Positions 41,660-49,951 of a stretch of 64,000 bases of DNA are shown one piece after another. Each line of letters starts with the position of its first letter. Position 1 is the first letter of the stretch. The translations under genes and the position numbers were made by a program. Below the pieces are notes generated by a model. That model searched no databases. It was not told where the DNA came from and saw only the letters and a program-made list of their open reading frames with translations. This DNA comes from Saprospiraceae bacterium. GTDB lineage: Bacteria > Bacteroidota > Bacteroidia > Chitinophagales > Saprospiraceae. Where the stretch lies: contig JAHDFP010000001.1 in NCBI GenBank assembly GCA_020628095.1, positions 248,001 to 312,000 on the forward strand. Direction: 5' to 3'.

Positions 41660-42744
41660 TGGATGAGCTTATATACAAACTGGCTTTCAACTTCATACCT
41701 AATGTCGGTGCCAAAACTTCTCGTGATCTTATCAGCTATTGTGGTGGAATAAAAGAAGTCTTTTCGGCCAATAAAAAAACCTTGCTTAAGGTACCTGGTG
41801 TCGGAGAAAAAAGAGCTGAGGACATTCTTGCCAGTAACGCACTAGAAGAAGCCGAAAAGGAATTAAGGGTAATAGAAAATGAAGATGTCAAGGTCACTTT
41901 CTACTTGGATGATAACTATCCTCAGCGACTCAAGCATTATCCTGATAGTCCCATCCTTTTATATCATAGAGGTGATATTGATTTTGAAAACGCTAGAAAT
42001 GTCGCCATTGTCGGCACAAGAAAACCTACTAACTATGGTGTCGTGCAATGCGAAAAATTGGTCGACGAATTATCAGAATATAATGTCAATATCATCAGTG
42101 GTCTTGCCTATGGCATCGACACCACCGCGCACCGCCGAGCAGTAGAAAAAAATATACCTACAGTAGGCATCCTTGGCAATGGATTGTGCAAAATATACCC
42201 TGCTGCAAACCATAGTCTATCTAAAAAAATGGAAAACCATGGTGGTGTCATGTCCGAGTTCCCTATGAATACTGGCCCTGATAGAGAAAACTTTCCTAAA
42301 AGAAATAGAATCATATCTGCATTCTCCGATGTCGTAATAGTAATAGAATCAGCGAGAAAAGGAGGATCTATGATTACTGCTTTGTACGCTAACGATCAGA
42401 ATAAAGACGTATTCGCACTGCCCGGGAAAATTACTGATCCTCTATCAGAAGGATGTAATCATCTTATCAAAACCAATCAAGCGCATCTTATAACATCTGC
42501 GGCTGATATTGCTTACATAATGAGATGGGACCAATCCCAAACAACCACTCAGATGGAAATGGTCATGGACCTAACAGCAGAAGAAAAAGTTATCGTGGAC
42601 TTACTCAGAGGAAAAGAAATGACCATTGACTCGCTTATGTATCAGTCCAAGGTTAATCTATCTTCGTTGAGTTCTATGTTATTAAATCTCGAATTCAGAG
42701 GAATTGTTAGATCATTACCAGGTAAAAAATATACTTTGTTATAG
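41659..42744 (+). CDS. dprA: DNA-processing protein DprA (Smf)
   Basis: A RecA loader that protects incoming single-stranded DNA in natural transformation, 361 residues. N-terminal helix-hairpin-helix region (about 1-65, with K-V-P-G-V-G-E-K-R-A-E). The extended Rossmann fold (about 75-290) has V-A-I-V-G-T-R-K-P-T (about 114-123), S-G-L-A-Y-G-I-D-T-T-A-H-R-R-A, F-P-K-R-N-R-I-I and A-R-K-G-G-S-M-I-T-A, all diagnostic. The C-terminal winged helix (about 300-361) is present. ATG overlaps the preceding stop (TAATG). ComEC and a ComEA-like protein occur 25 kb away in the same window. Confidence 0.95.
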   Translation: MDELIYKLAFNFIPNVGAKTSRDLISYCGGIKEVFSANKKTLLKVPGVGEKRAEDILASNALEEAEKELRVIENEDVKVTFYLDDNYPQRLKHYPDSPILLYHRGDIDFENARNVAIVGTRKPTNYGVVQCEKLVDELSEYNVNIISGLAYGIDTTAHRRAVEKNIPTVGILGNGLCKIYPAANHSLSKKMENHGGVMSEFPMNTGPDRENFPKRNRIISAFSDVVIVIESARKGGSMITALYANDQNKDVFALPGKITDPLSEGCNHLIKTNQAHLITSAADIAYIMRWDQSQTTTQMEMVMDLTAEEKVIVDLLRGKEMTIDSLMYQSKVNLSSLSSMLLNLEFRGIVRSLPGKKYTLL

Positions 42745-42756
42745 AAATAAATAATT

Positions 42757-43884
42757 ATGATCCGAATCATATCATTAAGCTATTTGATACTCTTTTTGTG
42801 TTCTTGCAATGCAACAAAAACTGTTACCCCGACAAAATCTATTACACAAGTAGCAATCCAGAAACCAAATGCACCGAAAAACATCATATTACTCATAGGT
42901 GATGGAATGGGTATGGGACAAATATCCGCAGGCACCTACATGAATGATAACACAAGTGCACTAGAGCGATTTCCTATAGTTGGCCTACATAAGCCACATT
43001 GTTCTGATAGTCTCATTACCGATAGTGCGGCTGCCGCGACATCCTTCGCATCTGGAATCAAAACATATTACAATGCCATCGGTGTTGATACCGACTCTTT
43101 ACCCGTCCCGACTATACTAGAAGAAGCCGAAAGCAAATCTATGGTTACTGGATTGGTAGCTACCTCTACCATCGTACACGCCACGCCAGCCGCCTTCTAT
43201 GCACATAACAAAAGTAGACGAAACTATGAAGAAATCGCCGTAGACTTAGTAGATAGCGGAGTAGATTATTTTGTCGGTGGTGGAAATAAGTTTTTTACTA
43301 GGAGAGAATCCGATGAGAGAAATCTAGCTTACGAACTGAAAGAAAAAGGATATGCCATCGGTAATTATCTCAGTGACTTCACTCAATTCTTTGAAACAAA
43401 CAAAGAGAGAAAAAAAATCGGATTCCTGACAGCGGACAAAGACCCGTTACCCCAGTTACAAGGTCGCGACTATCTAGAAAACTCCTCGTTACGAGGCATA
43501 GAATTCTTAGATGGACTTTCATCCGAAAATGGATTTTTCTTAATGATAGAAGGCTCCCAAATAGATTGGGGTGGACACGCTAACAATCCAGAATATATAG
43601 TATCAGAATTTATAGAATTCAGTAACCTTATACACAAGGTCTTGGATTGGGCTGAGAATGATGGGAACACATTAGTTGTAGTGACAGCAGATCATGAGAC
43701 AGGAGGCTTCACTATACAGCCAGGATCTGAGATGGGTAACCTCAAAACAGCTTTTACTTCTAAAAAGCATTCTGGTGATTTTATTCCAGTTTTCGCTTAT
43801 GGACCAGGATCGGAATTATTCTCTGGCCTGTACGAAAATACAGCGATCTACCATAAGATGAGAAAGGCATTAGATTGGAAGTAA
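42757..43884 (+). CDS. Alkaline phosphatase, lipoprotein form
   Basis: A periplasmic metal-dependent phosphomonoesterase, 375 residues. The lipobox F-L-C-S-C gives a lipidated Cys17. The metal and catalytic sites are present: D49 in L-L-I-G-D-G-M-G, the phosphorylated Ser90 in D-S-A-A-A-A-T-S, E262-region E-G-S-Q-I-D-W-G-G-H and the terminal T-A-D-H-E-T-G-G. The protein is of the short, E. coli-PhoA-like fold. It lies 12 bp after dprA, likely in the same transcript. The Pho-box status is unclear because the gene has no room for its own promoter. Confidence 0.93.
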   Translation: MIRIISLSYLILFLCSCNATKTVTPTKSITQVAIQKPNAPKNIILLIGDGMGMGQISAGTYMNDNTSALERFPIVGLHKPHCSDSLITDSAAAATSFASGIKTYYNAIGVDTDSLPVPTILEEAESKSMVTGLVATSTIVHATPAAFYAHNKSRRNYEEIAVDLVDSGVDYFVGGGNKFFTRRESDERNLAYELKEKGYAIGNYLSDFTQFFETNKERKKIGFLTADKDPLPQLQGRDYLENSSLRGIEFLDGLSSENGFFLMIEGSQIDWGGHANNPEYIVSEFIEFSNLIHKVLDWAENDGNTLVVVTADHETGGFTIQPGSEMGNLKTAFTSKKHSGDFIPVFAYGPGSELFSGLYENTAIYHKMRKALDWK

Positions 43885-43902
43885 TAATATTAGAAGATAA
43901 TA

Positions 43903-44469
43903 TTAGTTGCGTTTCCAGCAAGAGGTCAGGTGATCATCCACCATCCCTACTGCTTGCATAAACGCGTAGACTATAGTCGGCCCTACGAACTTAAAACCCT
44001 TCTTCTTAAGGTCTTTGCTTAGGGTCTGGGATAATTTTGTTTGTGCTGGTATCTCCGATGTCTTTTTCCAATTATTAACAATAGGGTTACCATCCACATA
44101 ATTCCATAGGAAATCGCTGAAAGAAACGCCTTCTGATTGGAGCTTGAGATATGATTTCGCATTTTCTATGACAGCATTGACTTTGAGTTTGTTCCTTATG
44201 ATTCCAGGGTTACTCAGTAACTTTTCTCTCTTTTTCTTCGTATATCTAGCAATCTTATTTACATCCCAATTATCAAAGGCTTTTCTATAATTTTCCTTTT
44301 TTATGAGTACCGTGTACCAACTAAGTCCCGCTTGTGCCCCTTCCAAATTGATGAACTCAAATAATTTCTGATCATCATATTCTGGGACACCCCAGATATC
44401 ATCATGGTAAGCCATATATATGTCATCTTTCATGCACCATTCACATCTTTTTTTATTTCCTTCTGACAT
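43903..44469 (-). CDS. tag: DNA-3-methyladenine glycosylase I
   Basis: A base-excision enzyme removing 3-methyladenine from alkylated DNA, 188 residues. The family signature is clear: R-C-E-W-C then Y-M-A-Y-H-D-D-I-W-G-V-P (about 17-29), L-E-G-A-Q-A-G-L-S-W (about 42-51) with the catalytic-site glutamate, R-N-K-L-K-V, and P-T-I-V-Y-A-F-M-Q-A-V-G-M-V-D-D-H near the end. Zinc-ligand cysteines and histidines are in place at both termini. It begins one base after the stop of the upstream methyltransferase gene and is presumably co-transcribed with it. Confidence 0.96.
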   Translation of the reverse strand: MSEGNKKRCEWCMKDDIYMAYHDDIWGVPEYDDQKLFEFINLEGAQAGLSWYTVLIKKENYRKAFDNWDVNKIARYTKKKREKLLSNPGIIRNKLKVNAVIENAKSYLKLQSEGVSFSDFLWNYVDGNPIVNNWKKTSEIPAQTKLSQTLSKDLKKKGFKFVGPTIVYAFMQAVGMVDDHLTSCWKRN

Positions 44470-44470
44470 A

Positions 44471-45268
44471 TTAGATTTTTCGTTCTATGAGATAATAGAC
44501 TCCCGTCGTTAAAAAGTTTCGTAATATCGGGATATGCCTTATAAGTCCTATCTGCTTCCTTTCCTTTAGTCCAAACTTATACTGGTACACCGGATTAATC
44601 AAAAAGTGTTTGTTTAGCGCAACGGTATACCCCGCCTCTTTTACCATGTACTCAAAGCGTTCGATACTGAGACCTGTTTCTTTGAGTTCTAGCATCTCCT
44701 TAATTTTATTCTCGGATTCTCCACCTACCTTGAGTATCCATTTATAAATTGGTCTCGGTAGTAAATGAAAGTAAGGTAACTTAGATAAAAGCCTATTACG
44801 ACAAACTTGCTGATGACCACCGAAAGGCATCTGCCAGGGTGGGAATCCAAAAAAGACGCGTCCCCCTGGATTAAGAAATCCCTTAAGATGTTCCATAAAT
44901 TTTTCCTGATGAAATATATGTTCTATAACGTCTTTCAGTAGAATGATATCAAACTTTTTTTCCAGATCTCGATCTGGATCTATATCATATATGTTCTTAG
45001 AAAAGAATTGGACAAGCCCATTTTCTATTTCCTTATTCATAAACTCTTGAGCCAGCTCCACCCTTTTCTCACTTAACTCAATACCCACGGAAGACATTCC
45101 TCTATCCGTAAAAGCCTTGAGGACGCCTCCTTCTGCACAGCCAATTTCCAAGACATGATGGTCAGAATCAATAGACCTATGTTGTTCTATGAAGGGTATT
45201 ATATAATCTCGCGAAGTCTTATGGATAAAATCAAAATACCTTTTTCTATCCTTATGAAATTCGTACAC
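44471..45268 (-). CDS. Class I SAM-dependent methyltransferase
   Basis: About 265 residues from GTG 45268. The SAM-binding fold has motif I V-L-E-I-G-C-A-E-G-G, the acidic loop G-I-E-L-S, and motif F-D-I-I-L-L-K-D-V-I-E-H-I. The region after it (F-G-F-P-P-W-Q-M-P-F-G-G-H) resembles UbiE/COQ5- and glycan-associated methyltransferases of the Methyltransf_23 type. A TTG at 45298 would add 10 residues, but it lies inside a perfect -7 box (TATTTTTG), so GTG is preferred. The substrate is unknown; proximity to tag is probably an operon of convenience. Confidence 0.82.
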   Translation of the reverse strand: MYEFHKDRKRYFDFIHKTSRDYIIPFIEQHRSIDSDHHVLEIGCAEGGVLKAFTDRGMSSVGIELSEKRVELAQEFMNKEIENGLVQFFSKNIYDIDPDRDLEKKFDIILLKDVIEHIFHQEKFMEHLKGFLNPGGRVFFGFPPWQMPFGGHQQVCRNRLLSKLPYFHLLPRPIYKWILKVGGESENKIKEMLELKETGLSIERFEYMVKEAGYTVALNKHFLINPVYQYKFGLKERKQIGLIRHIPILRNFLTTGVYYLIERKI

Positions 45269-45295
45269 GTACTCAAATGTATACTGCGAAGTTTG

Positions 45296-45303
45296 CAAAA
45301 ATA
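45296..45303 (-). promoter_or_regulatory. Candidate -7 box (TATTTTTG) of the methyltransferase-tag operon
   Basis: Exact TAnnTTTG match on the minus strand. Its last three bases would be the TTG start codon at 45298, which argues for the GTG at 45268 as start, about 22 nt after the expected transcription start. No -33 TTG is visible. Confidence 0.45.
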
Positions 45304-45412
45304 TTGGAATAATAACCCTTCATAGTGGACATTTAGTGGGAGAGTTAATAGCAATAATAAACTATGTGATTGGGAATACGGAAGAAGTAGTTCCGATTAA
45401 GTGCAATTTCCG

Positions 45413-46318
45413 CTATTTCAGTTCGAAATCAATAATAATTTCTCCACACTGTTCGACGATGTTACTTTTGTCGAACTTATATTTTCTTGCACTTTTTTCT
45501 GCGAGGGATATAAGATGGCTGTCAGTCGTAGATGATCCTCTTTGTGTATACTTCGCCTTGCTTACCTTCCCTGACTTATCCACGCATATTTGTATAACAA
45601 CTCGACCTTTTTTCTGAGATGCATCCTTTATCGTCGGGGCATACAATAATTTGCGATCTCCCAGACCATCACCAGTATGTCCATAGCCTGATGTCATTCC
45701 GTCCAGTACATTAGCGTCAGGATCACCATTCGTTGCTCCCTTTGAGGCCGAAGTCTTATTATCAGAATTAGATATTAATTTGCTGAATTTGGATTTTGCA
45801 TTTTGCTTGGCTTTTCGTTCTGCTTCTAATTTCTCCTGTCTTTTTTTCTCGGCTTCATTTCTTTTTCTCTCTTCTTCTCTTCTCTTATTTTCTTTTGCGA
45901 TTAATTTATCTTGATTGGTTTTTCTCTCAGCACTTTTATTGTCCGATTTATTCTTTTTATTCTTTTCTGCTACTTTTTTTGCCCCTTGTACGACAGAGAC
46001 TTTTTGTAACGTCTGTGATTTTACAGCCTTCACCTTCTGCGAAGATTTACTGGTGGACTTTTTGCTTGTGTTCTTGTTTGATTTGGTGTTTGTTGATTTG
46101 GATTTAGAGGATGGAGTGGTTATTTCTTTTTTTACTTCTGTGATTTCCGCAGCATTAGGATTGCCCAGAGCTATGATAATTCCTGATTGGAGTGGGTTGT
46201 TCTTTTTAGTTATAAAACTGAAACATGGAGTAAGAAAAATAAGCAATATAAGGAGGTGTAGAAATGCACTAAGTAGTGCTCCTTTTCTCTTATTATCTTT
46301 CTCCTCGATACGGTTCAT
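45413..46318 (-). CDS. TonB/TolA-like energy transducer
   Basis: A periplasm-spanning protein of 301 residues. One N-terminal helix (about 14-36, A-F-L-H-L-L-I-L-L-I-F-L) is the inner-membrane anchor. A long charged stretch, K/S/T then K/E/R rich and alanine-containing (about 60-175), looks like an extended or coiled rod as in TolA. The C-terminal domain (about 225-301) with V-V-I-Q-I-C-V-D-K-S-G-K-V is a TonB-type alpha/beta fold. It lies downstream of exbB-exbD-exbD on the same strand, so it is most likely the transducer driven by that motor to energise TonB-dependent receptors. A 286-bp spacer with hairpins separates it from exbD. Confidence 0.87.
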   Translation of the reverse strand: MNRIEEKDNKRKGALLSAFLHLLILLIFLTPCFSFITKKNNPLQSGIIIALGNPNAAEITEVKKEITTPSSKSKSTNTKSNKNTSKKSTSKSSQKVKAVKSQTLQKVSVVQGAKKVAEKNKKNKSDNKSAERKTNQDKLIAKENKRREEERKRNEAEKKRQEKLEAERKAKQNAKSKFSKLISNSDNKTSASKGATNGDPDANVLDGMTSGYGHTGDGLGDRKLLYAPTIKDASQKKGRVVIQICVDKSGKVSKAKYTQRGSSTTDSHLISLAEKSARKYKFDKSNIVEQCGEIIIDFELK

Positions 46319-46400
46319 ATCGGCTTGGTTTTATTGGTTGGTCAAACTATCAAATGATCTTAACAACTATAAATTCATTAATATTTAACTCACCTAAAAA

Positions 46401-46412
46401 AGGTGCGCACCT
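46401..46412 (-). promoter_or_regulatory. 12-bp GC-rich palindrome followed by a T-run upstream of tonB-like gene
   Basis: AGGTGCGCACCT is a perfect palindrome, followed by six T on the minus strand and by a second arm AGGTG. It lies 83 bp before the tonB-like start. It could be an operator or a short terminator; the small loop makes termination weak. Confidence 0.35.
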
Positions 46413-46500
46413 CGTGTAAAGCTAATGAACTAAATATTAAGAATTTTAATCATATATACTCTGACAAGTGCAAAAACCAAGCCAATTATCTTACTTTTTT

Positions 46501-46524
46501 GTTGTTGGTTAGGATACCAACAAC
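46501..46524 (-). other. Stable hairpin in the exbD-tonB spacer
   Basis: GTTGTTGGT and ACCAACAAC form a perfect 9-bp stem with a 6-nt loop. On the minus strand it is followed by A residues, not T, so it is not a classic terminator. It may be an mRNA-processing or stability element between exbD and the tonB-like gene. Confidence 0.5.
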
Positions 46525-46604
46525 AGCATCAATTTCTTTTTGATTTCTACAATAAGAGTTGGGCGTGTGTCCTAGGTTGGGGTATAACCAATACCTTACA
46601 GACG

Positions 46605-47015
46605 CTACCCTTTTAATTGTTTAGGATCGGTCATGATCGCATCGACCTGATAGCGATAGGCAATGTCTAAGATGGCAACCACCTTTTCGTTATGTGCGTC
46701 ATCATCTGGTGCTATGATAAGCGAAACCTTTGTACGTTCTTTTTTTAGTTCTCTGACAGCCTTTTCTATTTGTGACCGTGTTGCTTTCTCTCCATATAGA
46801 TAGTAGTTGCCTTTCTTGCTGATCATAATCTCTACTGGTGGGTGCTTGGGCTGATTAGCCGTTGCTTTTGATTTACCAGGCATGCGAAGGTTGAGCGCAT
46901 TAGGGATAACCATCGAAGAAGTCAACATAAAAAAGATCAATAACAGGAATATAATATCCGTCAGTGAAGACATATTAAACTCCGCAGATACTTTAGCTCT
47001 TTTTTTCATTCCCAT
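46605..47015 (-). CDS. ExbD/TolR-family protein (second of the cluster)
   Basis: A 136-residue ExbD. The N-terminal tail is K-K-R-A-K-V-S-A-E-F-N-M-S-S, then the membrane helix L-T-D-I-I-F-L-L-L-I-F-F-M-L-T-S-S (about 17-34) carries the essential aspartate at about residue 19. The periplasmic domain includes I-A-P-D-D-D-A-H-N-E-K-V-V, matching the conserved D-x-x-x-x-x-x-V-V element. It is 6 bp from the preceding exbD and shares its N-terminal block almost residue for residue, evidence of tandem duplication followed by divergence of the periplasmic half. Confidence 0.9.
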   Translation of the reverse strand: MGMKKRAKVSAEFNMSSLTDIIFLLLIFFMLTSSMVIPNALNLRMPGKSKATANQPKHPPVEIMISKKGNYYLYGEKATRSQIEKAVRELKKERTKVSLIIAPDDDAHNEKVVAILDIAYRYQVDAIMTDPKQLKG

Positions 47016-47021
47016 AATAGG

Positions 47022-47411
47022 CTATTTTCTGGGTTGAGTGGCAATGTGCGCCTTGACACCTAGGCTAGATGCTATTTTAATAATATCATTAATCTTTTTC
47101 CACGGAATCGTGTTTTCAGCTACGATAGAGATAGATGCGTTTTGTTTATTAGACATCTTACCTAGTTCTGCCTTTATCCTTGACTTCAGCTTAGACTTAG
47201 TTATTTTTTTACCGTTAAAAGTCAGATCTCCTTTTTGTGTCATCATAACGATAAGATCATCGGGTGCAATCGCCTTACTGTCCGACTTAGGCAAAGGCAT
47301 ATTGATCTGTACCATAGAAGAAGTCAACATAAAAAAGATCAACAATAGAAAAATAATGTCTGTCAATGATGACATACTGAACTCTGGACTGACCTTATTA
47401 CGCTTCTTCAT
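47022..47411 (-). CDS. ExbD/TolR-family protein (first of the cluster)
   Basis: A 129-residue ExbD with the N-terminal block K-K-R-N-K-V-S-P-E-F-S-M-S-S-L-T-D-I-I-F, identical in plan to its neighbour, and one membrane helix (about 17-34). The periplasmic domain (about 45-129) differs, with I-S-I-V-A-E-N in place of the usual D-x-x-x. Two non-identical ExbD subunits next to one ExbB suggest a heteromeric ExbD core in the motor, as described for several Bacteroidota (family knowledge; stoichiometry here is inference). It starts 10 bp after the exbB stop. Confidence 0.9.
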   Translation of the reverse strand: MKKRNKVSPEFSMSSLTDIIFLLLIFFMLTSSMVQINMPLPKSDSKAIAPDDLIVMMTQKGDLTFNGKKITKSKLKSRIKAELGKMSNKQNASISIVAENTIPWKKINDIIKIASSLGVKAHIATQPRK

Positions 47412-47421
47412 ATAATATTAA

Positions 47422-48102
47422 TTATGCCGTAGGCTCCTGTAAAAGATCCATGAACTCCACAGCCGTGGCTTCCATCTTATTAATGACCTTATCTACACTC
47501 GCTACTAAATAGTTATATCCAACGAAAGAAAATATACCAATCGCTAATCCAAACGCTGTGGTAATCAAAGCGGTATAGATACCACCCGCTAATACATCTG
47601 GTGTCACATTCTGCTCACTCGCCATCTTATAGAATGCGAGAATCATACCTGTTACCGTACCAAAGAAACCAATCATAGGAGCAGCACCTGATATACTGGC
47701 TAATGCCGAAAGGTTCTTTTCTAGTTTGAATACTTCCAGATTTCCTACATTTTCTATGGCCGTATCAATGTCTCTGAGCGGTTTACCTATTCTGGCAATT
47801 CCCTTTTCCACCATTCGGGCATAAGGCGTATCGACACCTGCAAGCATCGCTTTAGCACCTTGTATATTTCCAGCAGTTACTGCCGCCCTTATATTTTGCA
47901 TAAAGCTATCATCGACCCTAGCCGCCTTCTTGATAGTCCAATATCTCTCAAAAAAGAAATAAACCGCCAGAAATGACAGCAACACCAGTATCACATTGAT
48001 CGCGATCCCTAGTGGTCCACCTTGCATGATGATATCCAATATATTTTGCTTCATTTCTTCATCACCCGCTTTAGCTTGTAGAAATATGCCCAAATTATAC
48101 AT
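47422..48102 (-). CDS. exbB: ExbB/TolQ-family motor protein
   Basis: The pentameric proton-channel component of the TonB-energising motor, 226 residues. After a short N-terminal segment, three membrane helices: about 24-49, about 135-160 (with A-P-M-I-G-F-F-G-T-V-T-G-M-I, the conserved MotA_ExbB core) and about 178-200. The basic cytoplasmic segments lie between the first two. ATG 48102 is used; an internal ATG 16 residues later is also possible. It is first gene of exbB-exbD-exbD-(tonB), read from a near-perfect Bacteroidota promoter 60 bp upstream. Confidence 0.94.
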   Translation of the reverse strand: MYNLGIFLQAKAGDEEMKQNILDIIMQGGPLGIAINVILVLLSFLAVYFFFERYWTIKKAARVDDSFMQNIRAAVTAGNIQGAKAMLAGVDTPYARMVEKGIARIGKPLRDIDTAIENVGNLEVFKLEKNLSALASISGAAPMIGFFGTVTGMILAFYKMASEQNVTPDVLAGGIYTALITTAFGLAIGIFSFVGYNYLVASVDKVINKMEATAVEFMDLLQEPTA

Positions 48103-48161
48103 GAGTTTGTCGTTAGTTAAGTAGATAAACGCTTATAGAACAAGAGAAATTATGATTCGCA

Positions 48162-48192
48162 CAAATTTAGCGAATAATACACATATTACAAA
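48162..48192 (-). promoter_or_regulatory. Near-perfect Bacteroidota promoter of the exbB cluster
   Basis: On the minus strand, TTTG (48192-48189) as the -33 element, then exactly 19 nt, then TAAATTTG (48169-48162) as the -7 box. The spacing and both elements fit the consensus. Transcription would begin about 55 nt before the exbB ATG. Confidence 0.75.
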
Positions 48193-48315
48193 TTATGTTA
48201 ATGTGATGAAAATGATTGGCCGATTAAGTGCGAGGATAATGAATAATTAACCTTTAGAGATCAATAATTTTTATAAAAAATATCGTCTTTTGCATCTTAA
48301 TAAAAATTAAAGGTC

Positions 48316-49260
48316 ATGGCAAGAATCCTGATAAACGATGGTATCCACCCTACTGGGCTTCAGAAATTAATAGATGCGGGACACGAAGTAGATAACTTTC
48401 ATATCTCAAAAGAAGAACTCCCTGAGAAGCTACCCTCGTATCAAGCCATTTGTGTCAGGAGTGCAACCAAAGTACGTCAGGACCTCATCGACTTATGCCC
48501 AGAGCTCAAGGTCATAGGCAGAGGAGGCGTCGGACTAGATAATATTGATGTGGATTATGCCAAATCCAAAGGAATCAAAGTTTGTAATACACCAGCTGCT
48601 TCGTCCAGATCTGTTGCAGAATTGGCATTCGCGCATCTGTTTAGTGTTGCCAGGTTTCTCTACAAGGCCAATAAGCACATGCCAGAAGATGGTGCTAACG
48701 AATTTAAGTCTCTCAAAAAATCATATTCTAAAGGCTTTGAACTACAGGGAAAAACTTTAGGCGTCATAGGATTTGGGCGTATAGGTCAAGAAACTGCCAA
48801 AATCGGACTAGGAATTGGTATGTCTGTAAAAGCCGTCGATCCATTCATAAAAAATGCAGAACTGAAAATGGATATCAATGGTCAGCATATCAACGTACCC
48901 GTAGATACGGTGGCTATGGATGAGATGCTCACGACCGCAGATATAATCACTTTGCACATACCATTTACAGGGGCTCCTGTGCTAGGAGCAAGCGAATTTG
49001 CCAAAATGAAAGATGGCGTTATCATCATCAATGCGGCTCGAGGTGGAACGATCAACGAAGATGCTCTCATGGATGCGCTCAATAACGAAAAAGTCGCCGC
49101 TGCAGGACTGGATGTATTCGAGAATGAGCCGACGCCAAGGGAAGATCTCCTACAACATCCTAATGTCTGCTCGACACCTCATATTGGTGCTTCGACAGGA
49201 GAAGCTCAGGAAAAAATAGGTATAGAGCTGGCTGATCAATTGATCGAGCATCTGAGTTAA
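48316..49260 (+). CDS. serA: D-2-hydroxyacid dehydrogenase, phosphoglycerate dehydrogenase-like (short)
   Basis: NAD-dependent dehydrogenase, 314 residues, without the ACT/regulatory C-terminal domain of the longer SerA. It has the substrate-domain V-R-S-A-T-K-V and I-G-R-G-G-V-G-L-D-N-I-D (about 68-79), the NAD motif G-V-I-G-F-G-R-I-G-Q-E (about 148-158), and the catalytic Arg (N-A-A-R-G-G, about 233), Glu (F-E-N-E-P, about 262) and His (P-H-I-G-A-S-T, about 281). First step of serine synthesis from 3-phosphoglycerate is the likely role; another hydroxyacid substrate is possible. It is divergent from exbB, with serB/serC not adjacent. Confidence 0.88.
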   Translation: MARILINDGIHPTGLQKLIDAGHEVDNFHISKEELPEKLPSYQAICVRSATKVRQDLIDLCPELKVIGRGGVGLDNIDVDYAKSKGIKVCNTPAASSRSVAELAFAHLFSVARFLYKANKHMPEDGANEFKSLKKSYSKGFELQGKTLGVIGFGRIGQETAKIGLGIGMSVKAVDPFIKNAELKMDINGQHINVPVDTVAMDEMLTTADIITLHIPFTGAPVLGASEFAKMKDGVIIINAARGGTINEDALMDALNNEKVAAAGLDVFENEPTPREDLLQHPNVCSTPHIGASTGEAQEKIGIELADQLIEHLS

Positions 49261-49352
49261 ATCCAGCTGATTAAGTTATTACTAGAGGAGAAGATGATAA
49301 CAAGTCAAATATATCATTTTCAAAAATCCAGAATAATGCACTCAATCTTTGA

Positions 49353-49874
49353 CTACTCGGTAAGAGGCATAATATGCATATCAAAGATCAAAGGAGTGTT
49401 AGCGGGTACAAAACCAGGGAACCCTCTACTGCCATAAGCTAATCTACTCGGTATAAGTAGTTGCAACTTCGATCCTATCGGAAACGTTTTGAGCGCTTCG
49501 TTCCAGCCTGGTATCATACCTCCGACAACATGACGCAGTGGCACACCACGATCATGACTAGAATCAAATACTTTTCCATCCAGAAAGTATCCACTATAAT
49601 GCACTTTAAACGGAGCACCATCAGCTAGAGTAATACCCGTCCCCATTTCTTGGACAACATAGTACATACCACTAGCTGTTTTCTTAATATTCAGATTCTT
49701 GTCTTTGGCATAATATAGTAAGGCATTTTCATCTTTTTGATCTTGAGCGACAGGGTTTTTATGGATAGCGGTATCGATATCTATAGTGCCTTTGTCTGAC
49801 GATTTGCTCTTATCAGGTACACAGGATATTAACATTAGGCTTAATCCTATAAGAAAGAAGGTCAATTTATTCAT
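49353..49874 (-). CDS. FKBP-type peptidyl-prolyl isomerase, lipoprotein
   Basis: A surface- or periplasm-anchored proline isomerase, 173 residues. The signal sequence ends L-M-L-I-S-C (Cys18), followed by an unstructured K/S/D-rich linker to about residue 60. The FKBP domain (about 65-171) shows V-H-Y-S-G-Y-F-L-D-G-K-V-F-D-S-S, then V-P-L-R-H-V-V-G and P-G-W-N-E-A-L, L-L-I-P-S-R-L-A-Y-G and a closing strand P-L-I-F-D-M-H-I. It likely assists folding of exported proteins. A GATATTTG (one mismatch to the -7 box) lies 22 bp upstream; DUF4199 genes are divergent from it. Confidence 0.92.
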   Translation of the reverse strand: MNKLTFFLIGLSLMLISCVPDKSKSSDKGTIDIDTAIHKNPVAQDQKDENALLYYAKDKNLNIKKTASGMYYVVQEMGTGITLADGAPFKVHYSGYFLDGKVFDSSHDRGVPLRHVVGGMIPGWNEALKTFPIGSKLQLLIPSRLAYGSRGFPGFVPANTPLIFDMHIMPLTE

Positions 49875-49951
49875 CGCTATTTTTAGTCTATCTATCCAAA
49901 TATCGGTGTATAATATATTAAACTTAAATATATATTAGTTTTCTTTGTTAC

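Noticed and set aside
45796-46388. Two plus-strand frames of 103 and 157 codons with strongly hydrophobic translations
   Set aside because: They are antisense to the lysine/glutamate-rich rod of the TonB-like protein; the L/F-rich composition is the complement of K/E codons, not real membrane helices.
46525-46604. Possible tRNA or small RNA in the exbD-tonB spacer because of several short inverted repeats
   Set aside because: No T-loop consensus (GGTTCGAAT-like), no cloverleaf spacing and no promoter or T-tail that would define an RNA gene.
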